A program made the position numbers and the translations under genes. A stretch of DNA of 60,731 nt from the NCBI RefSeq assembly GCF_026168105.1, contig NZ_LBMW01000043.1, positions 1-60,731 on the forward strand, given 5' to 3'. The DNA comes from Streptomyces hygroscopicus (GTDB lineage Bacteria; Actinomycetota; Actinomycetes; Streptomycetales; Streptomycetaceae). The notes below the pieces were generated by a model, which saw only the letters and a program-made list of their open reading frames with translations, was not told where the DNA came from and searched no databases. Each line of letters starts with the position of its first letter. The stretch's first letter is position 1. Shown here in pieces: positions 24,710-35,130 of this stretch.

Positions 24710-25783
24710 GTGAACCGCGCGCTCACCCTGGACGACCTGATCATCGCCGGAATCGCCCTGGCCGCGGGCCTGCTTGCGGCGGTCCTGCTGCGCACGGTGC
24801 TGCGCTGGCTGGGCAAACACGCCGGCCGCACCAAGTGGGGCGGCGACGACGTGATCGTGGACGCCCTGCGGACCGTGGTGCCGTGGGCGGCGATCGCGGG
24901 CGGCGCGGCCTCCGCGGCCGCGGTGCTGCCCCTCACCCGGACGGTGCAGCACCACGTCGATCAGACCCTGAGCGTGCTGATCATCTTCGTCACCACGCTG
25001 ACGGCGGCCCGGGTGATCGCCGGTCTGGTGCGGACGGTCACCCAGTCGCGGTCCGGTGTCGCCGGATCGGCCACGATCTTCGTGAACATCACCCGGGTCG
25101 TGGTGCTGGCCATGGGGTTCCTGGTGATGCTGCAGACACTGGGCATCTCCATAGCGCCGCTGCTCACCGCCCTGGGTGTCGGCGGCCTGGCCGTCGCGCT
25201 CGCCCTTCAGGACACCCTCGCGAACCTCTTCGCGGGCGTTCACATCCTCGCCTCGAAGACGGTCCAGCCGGGCGACTACATCCGGCTGAGCAGCGGCGAG
25301 GAGGGCTATGTCGTGGACATCAACTGGCGGCAGACGACGGTGCGCCAGCTCTCCAACAACCTGGTCGTCATCCCCAACGGTCAGCTCGCGAAGACGAACA
25401 TGATCAACTACACCCGTCCCGAGCAGCGGCTGACCGTGCTGGTGCAGGTGGGGGTCGGCTACGACAGCGACCTGGAGCACGTCGAGAAGGTCACCACCGA
25501 GGTCGTCGCGGAGGTGATGACGGAGATCACCGGCGCGGTCCCGGACCACGAACCGGCCGTCCGCTTCCACACCTTCGGGGACTCCCGGATCGGCTTCACG
25601 GTGATCCTGGGCGTCGGCGAGTTCAGCGACCAGTACCGCATCAAGCACGAGTTCATCAAGCGCCTGCACAAGCGGTACCGCGCCGAGGGCATCCGCATTC
25701 CGGCGCCGACCCGGACGGTGGCGCTCCAGCAGGGCCCGGTCGTCATTCCGCAGCAGCGCAGCGGGGACACCGTCCTTCCCTAA
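24710..25783 (+). CDS. mscS: MscS-type mechanosensitive channel
   Basis: A 357-residue small-conductance mechanosensitive channel that opens on membrane tension to release solutes. Several N-terminal helices (DDLIIAGIALAAGLLAAVLL onward) lead to the pore helix TALGVGGLAVALALQDTLAN, the most conserved part of the family. The cytoplasmic beta and alpha/beta domains follow (VQPGDYIRLSSGEEGYVVDI; NNLVVIPNGQLAKTNMINYT). GTG at 24710 is chosen because GGGAGG lies six bases upstream. The TAA stop is contributed by the left target duplication of a MITE. Removing the element would leave TAG at the same place, so the protein is unchanged. Confidence 0.92.
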   Translation: MNRALTLDDLIIAGIALAAGLLAAVLLRTVLRWLGKHAGRTKWGGDDVIVDALRTVVPWAAIAGGAASAAAVLPLTRTVQHHVDQTLSVLIIFVTTLTAARVIAGLVRTVTQSRSGVAGSATIFVNITRVVVLAMGFLVMLQTLGISIAPLLTALGVGGLAVALALQDTLANLFAGVHILASKTVQPGDYIRLSSGEEGYVVDINWRQTTVRQLSNNLVVIPNGQLAKTNMINYTRPEQRLTVLVQVGVGYDSDLEHVEKVTTEVVAEVMTEITGAVPDHEPAVRFHTFGDSRIGFTVILGVGEFSDQYRIKHEFIKRLHKRYRAEGIRIPAPTRTVALQQGPVVIPQQRSGDTVLP

Positions 25784-25944
25784 GGGCTCTCCCGTAATCC
25801 CCGGTGGATCAGCGCGCGGCGTCAGATGCGGTGCATCGCAAGGTGGAGGATCGTCCTCATACTGGGCGTATTCGGTCGATCCGACAACGCAGCGAGGTGA
25901 CGTAGCTGTCGTCGTGCGCCCGCCGGGGATTACGGGACAGCCCT
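25783..25944. mobile_element. 162-bp MITE with 22-bp terminal inverted repeats
   Basis: Outer sequences AGGGCTCTCCCGTAATCC (left) and GGATTACGGGACAGCCCT (right) are inverted copies with one mismatch; the repeat continues inward to CCCCGG/CCGGGG. A TA dinucleotide flanks both ends (25781-25782 and 25945-25946), consistent with a 2-bp target duplication of IS5/IS427-type elements. No transposase is encoded, so movement would need an enzyme from a full-length relative elsewhere in the genome. Confidence 0.8.
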
Positions 25945-25946
25945 TA

Positions 25947-26254
25947 GGCGGCGGCCATCCGTCTTCGTCGCCCGGCACGCGACCGCGACGTGCTGCCGTA
26001 CCCGGCGGGCGCGTGGGGAGCCGGCCCACGCGCCCCTGCGACCGCGGCCCGACCGGCCCGACCGGCCCGGCCCCCTGAGGCGCCCGGCCTGGACCACTCT
26101 CCGTACCGGCTCACTCTCCGTGCAGGCTCGCGGCACCGAGTGCGACGCGGTCCCCACCCTGTGCGGCCCCGTGGCCCGGGCCACTGTCGAGCGGGGTGCG
26201 CTCACGAGATATCTTGATGTCGAGCAATGTTACAGACGTGGAGCGGAGCACCCG
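25947..26254. other. Intergenic region upstream of icd
   Basis: There is no gene here. Near the right end, GAGATATCTTGATGTCGAG at about 26207-26225 contains the palindrome GATATC and an imperfect dyad around TTGATGTCGA, a plausible operator or promoter for icd. The rest is GC-rich with no features I can support. Confidence 0.4.
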
Positions 26255-28474
<2,220 letters not shown>

Positions 28475-28500
28475 GGACCGCCGGCCGCACCGTGTGACAG

Positions 28501-28533
28501 CCGCCCCGGCCGGATCGGATCCGGCCGGGGCGG
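28501..28533. terminator. Bidirectional-type hairpin between icd and the monooxygenase gene
   Basis: A nearly uninterrupted 33-bp inverted repeat with 16-bp arms (CCGCCCCGGCCGGATC and its complement) around one central base. It lies 27 bp after the icd stop and 39 bp from the convergent gene's stop, so it can end transcripts from both sides. There is no long U-run, as is usual in Streptomyces. Confidence 0.85.
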
Positions 28534-28571
28534 TTGCGTGTCCTCCCGCTCGCTCGCCCCGACACCGGGCC

Positions 28572-29948
28572 TTACGACGCCGCCCGCTCCCTGGGCGCCT
28601 CGGCGTCGGGGTGGGCCAGCCCCAGGTGGTCCCTCAACGTCGTGCCCTCGTACTCGGTGCGGAACACGCCGCGCTCCTGCAGCAGCGGGACCACGGTGTC
28701 GGCGAAGACGTCCAGGCCGCCTGGGGTGATGTGCGGGACGAGGATGAAGCCGTCGGAGGCGTCGGCCTGGACGAAGTCGTCGATGGTCCGTGCGACGGCG
28801 GCCGGGGACCCCACGAACGTCTGGCGATTGCCGGTGTTGATGACCAGGTCCCGGATGGACCAGTTGTTCGCGGCGGCCAGTTCCCGCCACTCCCGGGCGG
28901 TGGCCAGCGGGTCTCGGTACATGCGCACCTGGGCACGACCCCGGGCGATGTGGTGTTCCCCTAGGTCCGGGTCGATCTCCGGGAGCGGGCCGTCCGGGTC
29001 GTAGGCCGACAGGTCGCGGTTCCAGACGAACTCGAGGTGCTTGATCGCGGTGGCACCGCTGACCTGCTGTCGCCGCACCTCGCGGGCCAGTTCCTCGGCC
29101 TCCGCGTCGGTGTCGCCGAGGACGAACGTCGCGGCGGGCAGGATCAGCAACTGGTCGGGGCGGCGCCCGTACTTGGCCAGCCGGCCCTTGACGTCGGTGT
29201 AGAAGGCCTGGCCCGCCTCCAGGGTGCTGTACCGGCTGAAGATCGCGTCGGCACCGGAGGCGGCGAACTCGCGCCCTTCGTCGGAGTCACCGGCCTGGAA
29301 GATCACCGGGCGGCCCTGGGGGCCCCGGGGGACGTTGAACCGGCCGTGGATGTCGAAGTGCTGTCCCCGGTGGACGAAGGCTCCGGCCTTCGCGTCGCGC
29401 AGGAAAGTGCCGGCCGCCTGGTCGGCGACGATCTCGTCGCCGTGCCATGAGTCGAAGAGTTCATTGGCCGTGGCCAGGAACTCCCTGGCCCGGGAGTAGC
29501 GCTCCTGCTGCGGCAGGAAGCCGCCGCGGCGGAAGTTCTCGCCGGTGAAGGCGTCCCAGGAGGTGACGACGTTCCAGGCGGAGCGTCCGCCGGAGAGGTG
29601 GTCGAGGCTGGCGAACTGGCGGGCCACCTCGTAGGGCTCGTTGAAAGTGGAGTTGATGGTGCCGGTGAGGCCGAGCCGGTCGGTGACGGCAGCGAGGGCG
29701 GCCAGCACGGTGAAGGTGTCGGGGCGGCCGACGACGTCCAAATCGTAGATCTTCCCGTCCTGTTCGCGCAGGCGCAGTCCCTCGGCGAGGAACAGGAAGT
29801 CGAACTTGGCGCGTTCGGCGGTCTGGGCGAAGTGCACGAACGAGCTGAACTCGATATGACTGCCCGCCTTCGGGTCGCTCCACACGGTGGTGTTGTTGAC
29901 GCCGGGGAAGTGGGCAGCGAGATGGATCTGCTTGAGCGGCTTGCTCAT
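28572..29948 (-). CDS. FMN-dependent monooxygenase, NtaA/SnaA/DszA family
   Basis: A 458-residue flavin-dependent monooxygenase of the luciferase-like fold, using reduced FMN supplied by a separate reductase. The family opening KPLKQIHLAAHFPGVNN is followed by WSDPKAGSHIEFSSFVHFAQ, the FMN-contact block SGGRSAWNVVTSWDAFTGEN and PVIFQAGDSDEGREFAA. Relatives desulfurise dibenzothiophene sulfone or oxidise dimethyl sulfide and nitrilotriacetate. It lies 24 bp downstream of a second monooxygenase, and a Cys-containing leader peptide precedes the pair. Together these suggest release of sulfur from organosulfur compounds when cysteine is scarce. The substrate is not known. Confidence 0.88.
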   Translation of the reverse strand: MSKPLKQIHLAAHFPGVNNTTVWSDPKAGSHIEFSSFVHFAQTAERAKFDFLFLAEGLRLREQDGKIYDLDVVGRPDTFTVLAALAAVTDRLGLTGTINSTFNEPYEVARQFASLDHLSGGRSAWNVVTSWDAFTGENFRRGGFLPQQERYSRAREFLATANELFDSWHGDEIVADQAAGTFLRDAKAGAFVHRGQHFDIHGRFNVPRGPQGRPVIFQAGDSDEGREFAASGADAIFSRYSTLEAGQAFYTDVKGRLAKYGRRPDQLLILPAATFVLGDTDAEAEELAREVRRQQVSGATAIKHLEFVWNRDLSAYDPDGPLPEIDPDLGEHHIARGRAQVRMYRDPLATAREWRELAAANNWSIRDLVINTGNRQTFVGSPAAVARTIDDFVQADASDGFILVPHITPGGLDVFADTVVPLLQERGVFRTEYEGTTLRDHLGLAHPDAEAPRERAAS

Positions 29949-29972
29949 GGTCGGTGGTCCTTTCCCGCCGGC

Positions 29973-31178
29973 TCAGGCGACGGAAGCGTAGCGGTTGGCG
30001 GGGCGTTCGAGACCGAGCAGCCCGCGCAGAGTGCCGGCCTCGTACGCGGTGCGGAACGCGCCCCGGCGCTGGAGTTCGGGGACCAGACCACGGGTGATCC
30101 GCGGCAGGTCATGGCCGGCGACGGCCGGGCGCAGCCGGAAGCCGGAGAGCCCGGCCGACCGCAACTCCTCCAGGAGATCGGCGAGTTGTGCGGGCGTGCC
30201 GGAGAACACGGGGGCGTCACCGGTGTACGGGTGCCCGGCGAGGGTGTCGAGGCGGTCGCGGCGCGCGGCGGCCTGGGCGGGGTCGTCGTCGAGGAGGACC
30301 ACCAGGTCGCCGAAGATGTGCAGCGGCTCCTCCGCGCGGCCCGCGGCGGTCCGCTCGGCGCGGATCTCGGCGACGACCGCACGGGCCTGCTCGGCGTCGT
30401 GGGGGGTGACGTAGCCGAGATCGGCGGCCCGGGCGACGAGCCGGAAGGGCACGGTGTGGTGGGCGAGGGCGGTCACAAGGGGCTGGCCCTGGGGCGGGCG
30501 CGGGGTGATGGAGGGCCCCCTGACGCTGAAGTGCCTGCCCTCGAAGTCGATGTAGTGCAGCTTGTCGCGATCGATGAACCGGCCGGTGGCCACGTCCCGG
30601 ATCTCCGCGTCGTCCTCCCAGCTGTCCCACAGCCGGCGCACCACCTCCACGTAGTCGGCGGCCTCGTCGAAGAGGTCCGCCACGGCGTCCTGCGCGGCGG
30701 GGCTGTCGTAGGCGTCGATGCGCGGGATCGTGCGGCGGCCGAAGTGCGCGGCTTCGTTCGGGCGCGCCGTGATCTGCACGCGCAGCCCGGCGCGACCGGT
30801 ACTGACGTAATCGAGGGTGGCGATCGCCTTGGAGATGTGGAACGGCTCCGTGTGGGTGGCGACCACGGTCGGCACCAGGCCTATGTGCCGGGTCAACGGA
30901 GCGATACGGGAGGCGATCAGGACGGCGTCGAGGCGGCCGCGCACCTGGTCGGTGCGCTCGTCCGGCTCGGGGAAGAGGGAGGACTGGGGGCCGAGGCCGT
31001 CCTCGATGGTCACGAAGTCGAGCAGACCGCGCTCGGCCTCGGCGACCAGGTCGGCCCAGTATCCGGCGGTGAGCAGGTCGCGGGGGCGGGCCACCGGCTC
31101 GCGCCAGGAGGCCGGATGCCAGCCGGTGCCCTCCAGGGCGACGGCGAGATGCAGATGAGCGGGTGGAGTTGAGGACAC
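29973..31178 (-). CDS. Luciferase-like (LLM class) flavin-dependent oxidoreductase
   Basis: A 401-residue flavin monooxygenase related to the SsuD/NtaA groups. Visible features include HLAVALEGTGWHPASWREP, LLDFVTIEDGLGPQSSLFPE, HIGLVPTVVATHTEPFHISK, LDYVSTGRAGLRVQITARPN and the C-terminal LRGLLGLERPANRYASVA. GTG at 31178 has AGGAAGG upstream. It is the first gene of a two-gene unit with the NtaA-type enzyme and starts about 110 bp after a Cys leader peptide. The unit most likely serves sulfonate or sulfide oxidation for sulfur supply. No flavin reductase is in the window. Confidence 0.85.
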   Translation of the reverse strand: MSSTPPAHLHLAVALEGTGWHPASWREPVARPRDLLTAGYWADLVAEAERGLLDFVTIEDGLGPQSSLFPEPDERTDQVRGRLDAVLIASRIAPLTRHIGLVPTVVATHTEPFHISKAIATLDYVSTGRAGLRVQITARPNEAAHFGRRTIPRIDAYDSPAAQDAVADLFDEAADYVEVVRRLWDSWEDDAEIRDVATGRFIDRDKLHYIDFEGRHFSVRGPSITPRPPQGQPLVTALAHHTVPFRLVARAADLGYVTPHDAEQARAVVAEIRAERTAAGRAEEPLHIFGDLVVLLDDDPAQAAARRDRLDTLAGHPYTGDAPVFSGTPAQLADLLEELRSAGLSGFRLRPAVAGHDLPRITRGLVPELQRRGAFRTAYEAGTLRGLLGLERPANRYASVA

Positions 31179-31291
31179 GAGTGGGTGCCTTCCTGGATGT
31201 CCGTACGGGATCGCCGGCCCTCATGGACACGCGGGCACGGCGGCGGTCGGGCAAGGCGGGACGTGGGCCCGGGCCGGAGGCTCGGGGAAGG

Positions 31292-31378
31292 TCAGGCGCG
31301 ACAGAGCGCGCCGGCCACGCGCAGCAGGTCGATATGGGGCCGGGAGTGGAGGCGGACGCCGTGCAGTACACGTGGCAC
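31292..31378 (-). CDS. Cys-containing leader peptide of the monooxygenase unit
   Basis: A 28-residue frame starting at GTG 31378 directly behind a near-perfect Shine-Dalgarno (GGAGGTGA, five bases away). Its end HIDLLRVAGALCRA matches the conserved core of actinobacterial leader peptides found upstream of sulfur-acquisition genes, in which ribosome progress at the late Cys codon reports cysteine supply and controls the downstream mRNA. It is read in the same direction as the two monooxygenase genes. The peptide itself is probably not functional. Confidence 0.8.
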   Translation of the reverse strand: MPRVLHGVRLHSRPHIDLLRVAGALCRA

Positions 31379-31399
31379 GTCCGTCACCTCCGCCCGTCG

Positions 31400-31422
31400 G
31401 GCACGGCGGGCTCCGCCGTGCC
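31400..31422. terminator. Perfect 10-bp stem-loop upstream of the leader peptide
   Basis: GGCACGGCGG, a GCT loop and CCGCCGTGCC form a perfect hairpin about 20 bases before the leader-peptide start on the minus strand. It could be the end of transcripts from the glutathione-transferase gene, which stops at 31762, or a leader structure. It lacks a U-run. Confidence 0.45.
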
Positions 31423-31761
31423 GGTCTGCCGGTCACAACGCCCGGGCCGCGCGGTCTGTTCCGGGGTGCGGATCCGGAGGACGGCCGTGCGACGGCGCAG
31501 GGTGCAGCCGATCGGCTCGTACGAACGGATCGCCGGTGGTGTTTGCCGTGCTCGCCCACGGGGCGGGGGTTTCCCTCGCTCCCGGACACGGCCGCGACCG
31601 CCCGCACCGGCAGGTCGTCGGAGGTGCATGGCCGTGCGCCGTGGCTTGGCCGCCGCGGACGACGGTCCCGCATGTCACGGTGGCGAAGTCCTTGAGGCAG
31701 GACGCCGAGGCTGTCGATGTGCGTCCGCCGCCTGATGCCTGCGCCCATGGCACATGGTCGG
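31423..31761. other. Gene-free stretch between the two sulfur units
   Basis: No supported coding sequence. Overlapping frames exist on both strands but show no domains or ribosome binding sites. The left part must contain the promoter for the leader peptide and monooxygenase genes. Confidence 0.4.
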
Positions 31762-32646
31762 TCAACTGGGACGCGTGGCCGCCCTGTCGGAAACGTGCGC
31801 GTCCCAGTCGAGGATCTGGACCGCCGCGCCGGCGGCCTCGAGTCCGCGGCAGTGGGCGTGGTGGCGCCGCGCGATGCCGTCTAGGTCGAGATGCGGGCCG
31901 AAGGCGGGGTGGGCGGCCAGCCGGCGGGCGTAGGCCCACAGGTGGGGGTGGTCGGCGATGCGGTGCACCGCCGTGGCATCCAGATGCCACCGGTCCACGG
32001 TGTCGAGCTGCACCAGGGCGACCCACAACTCCACGTCCGCTGCGGTGAGTTGATCGCCCAGCAGCTGGCCCTGCTGGGCGAGCCTGCCCTCCAGCGACCG
32101 CAGGGTGCGCAGCAGCGAGGCGAGTGAGTCGGCCCGCTCCTCGGCTTCGGCGTCGGCGCGTCCGGCACGCTGGGCGGCCTCATCGATGCCCTGCGCACAC
32201 AGCCGTTGGACACCCTCGATCTCCGCGTCGGTGCCCCGCGGGTACAGGACGGGGTGGCCGCCACCGAAGTGCCGGGCGAGGTCGCGCATGATGTCGGGGG
32301 CGTGCGTGCTGACGATCCGGCCCGACCAGTCGTCGCTGAGCACCGGCGCCACGGCGGCTCCGGCATAGCGGTGGGCGCTCGCCTCGTACAGCGGGCGCAA
32401 CGCGGAGTGCTCACCGCCGGGCCCGTCGGGCACCGCGGGCAGCAGCGTGACGGGGCAGACGTCCTCGAGGCCGAGCAGGCTGTGCGTGATGGCGATCCGC
32501 AGACAACGTGGACAGGACAGGGACAGATGGAGACGGTAGCGGCGGGGCACGGCGTAGTGGCCGCTGCGGGCGTCGCTGCCGATGCGGCCCCGGAAGGCCG
32601 GGACGGGCTGCGCGGACGGCAGTGCGGTCAGGGCATGGGCGGACAT
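31762..32646 (-). CDS. Glutathione S-transferase-like protein (YqjG/Xi-class type)
   Basis: A 294-residue protein with the layout of glutathionyl-hydroquinone reductases. The N-terminal thioredoxin-like domain carries SLSCPRCLRIAITHSLLGLE, where the first Cys is the likely catalytic thiol. An all-helical GST C-terminal domain follows (LRTLRSLEGRLAQQGQLLGD, LTAADVELWVALVQLD). Streptomyces make mycothiol rather than glutathione, so the real thiol partner is probably mycothiol. ATG at 32646 has GGGGAG four bases upstream. It follows its own Cys leader peptide and is divergent from a MarR gene, so both cysteine status and MarR may control it. Confidence 0.82.
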   Translation of the reverse strand: MSAHALTALPSAQPVPAFRGRIGSDARSGHYAVPRRYRLHLSLSCPRCLRIAITHSLLGLEDVCPVTLLPAVPDGPGGEHSALRPLYEASAHRYAGAAVAPVLSDDWSGRIVSTHAPDIMRDLARHFGGGHPVLYPRGTDAEIEGVQRLCAQGIDEAAQRAGRADAEAEERADSLASLLRTLRSLEGRLAQQGQLLGDQLTAADVELWVALVQLDTVDRWHLDATAVHRIADHPHLWAYARRLAAHPAFGPHLDLDGIARRHHAHCRGLEAAGAAVQILDWDAHVSDRAATRPS

Positions 32647-32749
32647 GTCTCTCCCCGGGTTCTGGTACGCGAAGGTGCAGAGGGTGGCGGCCCAAGGGCA
32701 GGCGGCGCTCCCCGGCCCGGACGGCTTGGGGGAGCCCGGCACCGCCGGT

Positions 32750-32872
32750 TCAGCGCAGGGGGCTGGTGGCGCTGCAGACACGCAGCAGATCGATATGACG
32801 GCGAGAGGTCAGCAGGAGGGACTGCCGGCGTGTGCGGTTCACACGGCCGATGACCGGCTCCAGGCGTCCCAT
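32750..32872 (-). CDS. Cys-containing leader peptide of the GST-like gene
   Basis: A 40-residue frame ending LTSRRHIDLLRVCSATSPLR, the same HIDLLRV core as the first leader peptide, with Cys33 close to the stop. It ends about 100 bp before the GST-like gene on the same strand. ATG at 32872 is the longest start; an in-frame GTG ten codons in (VNRTRRQ) would give a 30-residue peptide closer to the usual length. It is a probable cysteine-responsive attenuator. Confidence 0.75.
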   Translation of the reverse strand: MGRLEPVIGRVNRTRRQSLLLTSRRHIDLLRVCSATSPLR

Positions 32873-33103
32873 ATTTCCCTACCCGTTCGCTAGGAAATCT
32901 CAAGTGGAGTGTCGATCCGGCCACGGCCCGCGTCAAGAGGGCGGTCCGCACTGTGAGAACGCGGGGCCGACGACGAGGACTTCCAGGGGCCGCCCGGGTT
33001 CGGCGTGCTCCTTCTGCGCCGGCGCGGCGACGACGGCACCGCGCCGGTCGCGGCGCCGCGACCGGAGGCCGCGCTGCGCAGGGCGGCCTCCGGTCGCGGT
33101 CCC

Positions 33104-33119
33104 CGTCCAAAACTGGACG
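33104..33119. promoter_or_regulatory. Inverted repeat before the MarR gene
   Basis: CGTCCA-AAAC-TGGACG is a perfect 6-bp dyad, followed by a possible -10 (TAAACT at 33125-33130) and the ATG at 33139. A MarR protein commonly represses its own promoter through such a site. Binding here would also be well placed to affect the divergent GST-like unit. Confidence 0.55.
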
Positions 33120-33138
33120 ACCGGTAAACTGGGGGACC

Positions 33139-33672
33139 ATGGCCGACTCCCCCGCCCCCGCCGACCAGCCCGGACACGACCGGACGGTCGAGGACGGGCT
33201 GCTGCCTCCCGAACTGCGCGCCTGGATGCAGTTGCTGGCCGCGGCCGGGGCGATCGAGCAACGGCTGCGCTCCCGGGTCAAGGACGCCCTCGGTGTCACG
33301 CACGACGAGTTCCTGGTGCTGTGTCTGCTCGCCGACCAGCCCGGAGCGGCCCTGCGCATGTCGCGGATCGCCGAGGCGCTGGGCCGCCCCAAGACGCGTC
33401 TGACCTACCAGATTGCCTGTCTGCACCACGCCGACCTGGTCACCCGGCGCTCGGTGTGCGGCGACAAGCGCGGCATCGAGGTCGCCCTCACCGACAAGGG
33501 ACGCCAACTGCTGCGCGAGGTCTCCCCGACGCTCGCCGAGACGGTCACAGAGGCCGTCCAGCACATGGTCGATCACCGGCAGTGCGAGACGCTACGAGGA
33601 CTGCTGCCGGGCACGGCGGACACCGCGGGGTCCGACACGGCCCAGCGGTGCGACAGTGACCATCGGAAGTGA
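33139..33672 (+). CDS. MarR-family transcriptional regulator
   Basis: A 177-residue winged-helix regulator. The DNA-binding core runs from LGVTHDEFLVLCLLADQPGA through LRMSRIAEALGRPKTRLTYQ (recognition helix) to LVTRRSVCGDKRGIEVALTD (wing). A C-terminal helix completes the dimer interface, and the last 25 residues are hydrophilic and probably disordered. Cys residues in the helix after the HTH (QIACLHH) and the wing (SVCGDK) could sense thiol-reactive compounds, in line with the neighbouring GST-like gene, but this is inference. GGGGGA precedes ATG 33139. Confidence 0.88.
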   Translation: MADSPAPADQPGHDRTVEDGLLPPELRAWMQLLAAAGAIEQRLRSRVKDALGVTHDEFLVLCLLADQPGAALRMSRIAEALGRPKTRLTYQIACLHHADLVTRRSVCGDKRGIEVALTDKGRQLLREVSPTLAETVTEAVQHMVDHRQCETLRGLLPGTADTAGSDTAQRCDSDHRK

Positions 33673-33726
33673 TCCTCTCTTCATATCGGTTCGCGCAAGC
33701 CGTTGACCAGCCGGTTCCCCATGATG

Positions 33727-33745
33727 TTCAGGTTGCTTTCAGGTT
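33727..33745. promoter_or_regulatory. TTCAGGTT direct repeat with 11-bp period
   Basis: TTCAGGTT at 33727-33734 is repeated exactly at 33738-33745. Two 8-bp copies one helical turn apart are typical binding sites of OmpR/PhoB-family response regulators. It lies about 95 bp before the COG4705 membrane-protein gene. No response regulator of that class is in the window. Confidence 0.45.
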
Positions 33746-33839
33746 CCCGGGCCGCTCTGGCAACTCATGCACCAGAAGCCCCAAAACAATGGCAAAGAGG
33801 CCTGGGGAATCCGCAGTTCAGCATGTCATCGTGCGTGTC

Positions 33840-34640
33840 ATGACCACTGAGCACGTCCTTGATGATCGCCCCCACCTCAATGCCCCGGTCCGCCGGATGG
33901 CGAACAAGGTGCCGGAGGTGACCGTCTACTTCTGGATCATCAAGGTATTGACCACGGGAATGGGCGAGACCGCGTCCGACTACCTGGCGCATCGGCTCGG
34001 CCCCGTCCCGGCGGTCGGTCTCGGCGGGCTGGGCCTGGTGGCGTCCCTGGTCCTCCAGTTCGCCGTCCGCCGCTACGTGGCCTGGATCTACTGGACCGCC
34101 ATCGTCATGGTCAGCGTGTTCGGCACGATGGCCGCCGACGTCCTGCACGCGGGCCTCGGCGTCCCCTACGCGCTCTCGACTCCGCTCTTCATGGTCGCGC
34201 TGGCCGCCGTCTTCGCCGTCTGGTACACGAGGGAGCGGACCCTGTCCATCCACGCCGTGAACACCCGTCGCCGCGAGACGTTCTACTGGGCGGCCGTCCT
34301 GGCCACGTTCGCGCTCGGCACGGCGGCGGGCGACCTGAGCGCCTCCTTGGGCCTCGGCTACCTGGGATCGGCCGTGCTGTTCGCGGTCGCGATCTGCATA
34401 CCCGCTCTCGCCCACCGCGCAGGCTTCCTGGGCCCGGTGACCGCGTTCTGGTCCGCGTACGTCATCACCCGCCCCCTCGGCGCGTCGATCGCCGACTGGA
34501 TGGCCCTCCCCCACAGCCGTGGCGGACTCGACTGGGGCCTGGGCCCGGTCACCCTGTCCTGGACCGTCGCGATCCTCGGCTTCGTGGCCTACCTGGCCGT
34601 CTCGCACCGGGACGTGCAGAGCGACGCGACCGCCGCCTGA
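33840..34640 (+). CDS. COG4705-type multi-spanning membrane protein
   Basis: About 266 residues with roughly eight transmembrane helices. The N-terminal KVPEVTVYFWIIKVLTTGMG ETASDYL block is repeated in form in the second half (RRRETFYWAAVLATFALGTA AGDLSASL), as in this family of duplicated four-helix membrane proteins. YVITRPLGASIADWMALPHS near the end is also conserved. The function is not established; metal or small-solute movement has been suggested for relatives. ATG at 33840 is chosen because homology begins soon after, though no ribosome binding site is clear and an ATG at 33789 is possible. Confidence 0.75.
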   Translation: MTTEHVLDDRPHLNAPVRRMANKVPEVTVYFWIIKVLTTGMGETASDYLAHRLGPVPAVGLGGLGLVASLVLQFAVRRYVAWIYWTAIVMVSVFGTMAADVLHAGLGVPYALSTPLFMVALAAVFAVWYTRERTLSIHAVNTRRRETFYWAAVLATFALGTAAGDLSASLGLGYLGSAVLFAVAICIPALAHRAGFLGPVTAFWSAYVITRPLGASIADWMALPHSRGGLDWGLGPVTLSWTVAILGFVAYLAVSHRDVQSDATAA

Positions 34641-34662
34641 TCGCGTACGCCCCTGCGGAGGA

Positions 34663-35001
34663 TCAGCCCAGTTCCGTCCCCAGCCACTGCCGGATCTCGG
34701 GGGTCACGGGGTCGGTGATGTCGGCGAACTCCTCGTGTTTCTCCAGGAACTTGGCCACATAGGGGCAGACCGGCACGATCCGCTTCCCGGACTCGCGCAC
34801 GTCGGTGAGCGCCTGCTCGACCAGCCGCGACCCCAGGCGCTGTCCGGCGAAGGCGTCGTCGACCTCGGTGTGGTAGAAAACCCGCTGCGGTCCGCGGTCG
34901 CGATACGCGGTGAGGCCGGCGCGCGTCCCGTCGACCAGGATTTCGTAATGCTGCTCGGCATCGACCCGCTGGACGGTCGGGGCGTCGGGCGGATGACTCA
35001 T
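34663..35001 (-). CDS. GNAT-like N-acetyltransferase (Gcn5-related, YjdJ type)
   Basis: A 112-residue minimal acetyltransferase of the short GNAT class. The shape is VQRVDAEQHYEILVDGTRAG, then VFYHTEVDDAFAGQRLGSRL with the CoA-binding QRLGSRLVEQAL segment, then RIVPVCPYVAKFLEKHEEFA, where the Cys-Pro-Tyr motif is characteristic. ATG at 35001 has AAAGG upstream; the longer frame to 35067 is unlikely. It is convergent with the membrane protein. The substrate is unknown. Confidence 0.8.
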   Translation of the reverse strand: MSHPPDAPTVQRVDAEQHYEILVDGTRAGLTAYRDRGPQRVFYHTEVDDAFAGQRLGSRLVEQALTDVRESGKRIVPVCPYVAKFLEKHEEFADITDPVTPEIRQWLGTELG

Positions 35002-35130
35002 GGGGTGCCTTTCAGCTGGAGGTCGGCGCCGCAGTGGGTTCCGTGGCTGCGGCCGATGAGATTCCACCCCATGATGATCTCTTGTCGAGCGGGACTTCGC
35101 ACGTCGGTGCTTTCACCTTCAACGACCCAT

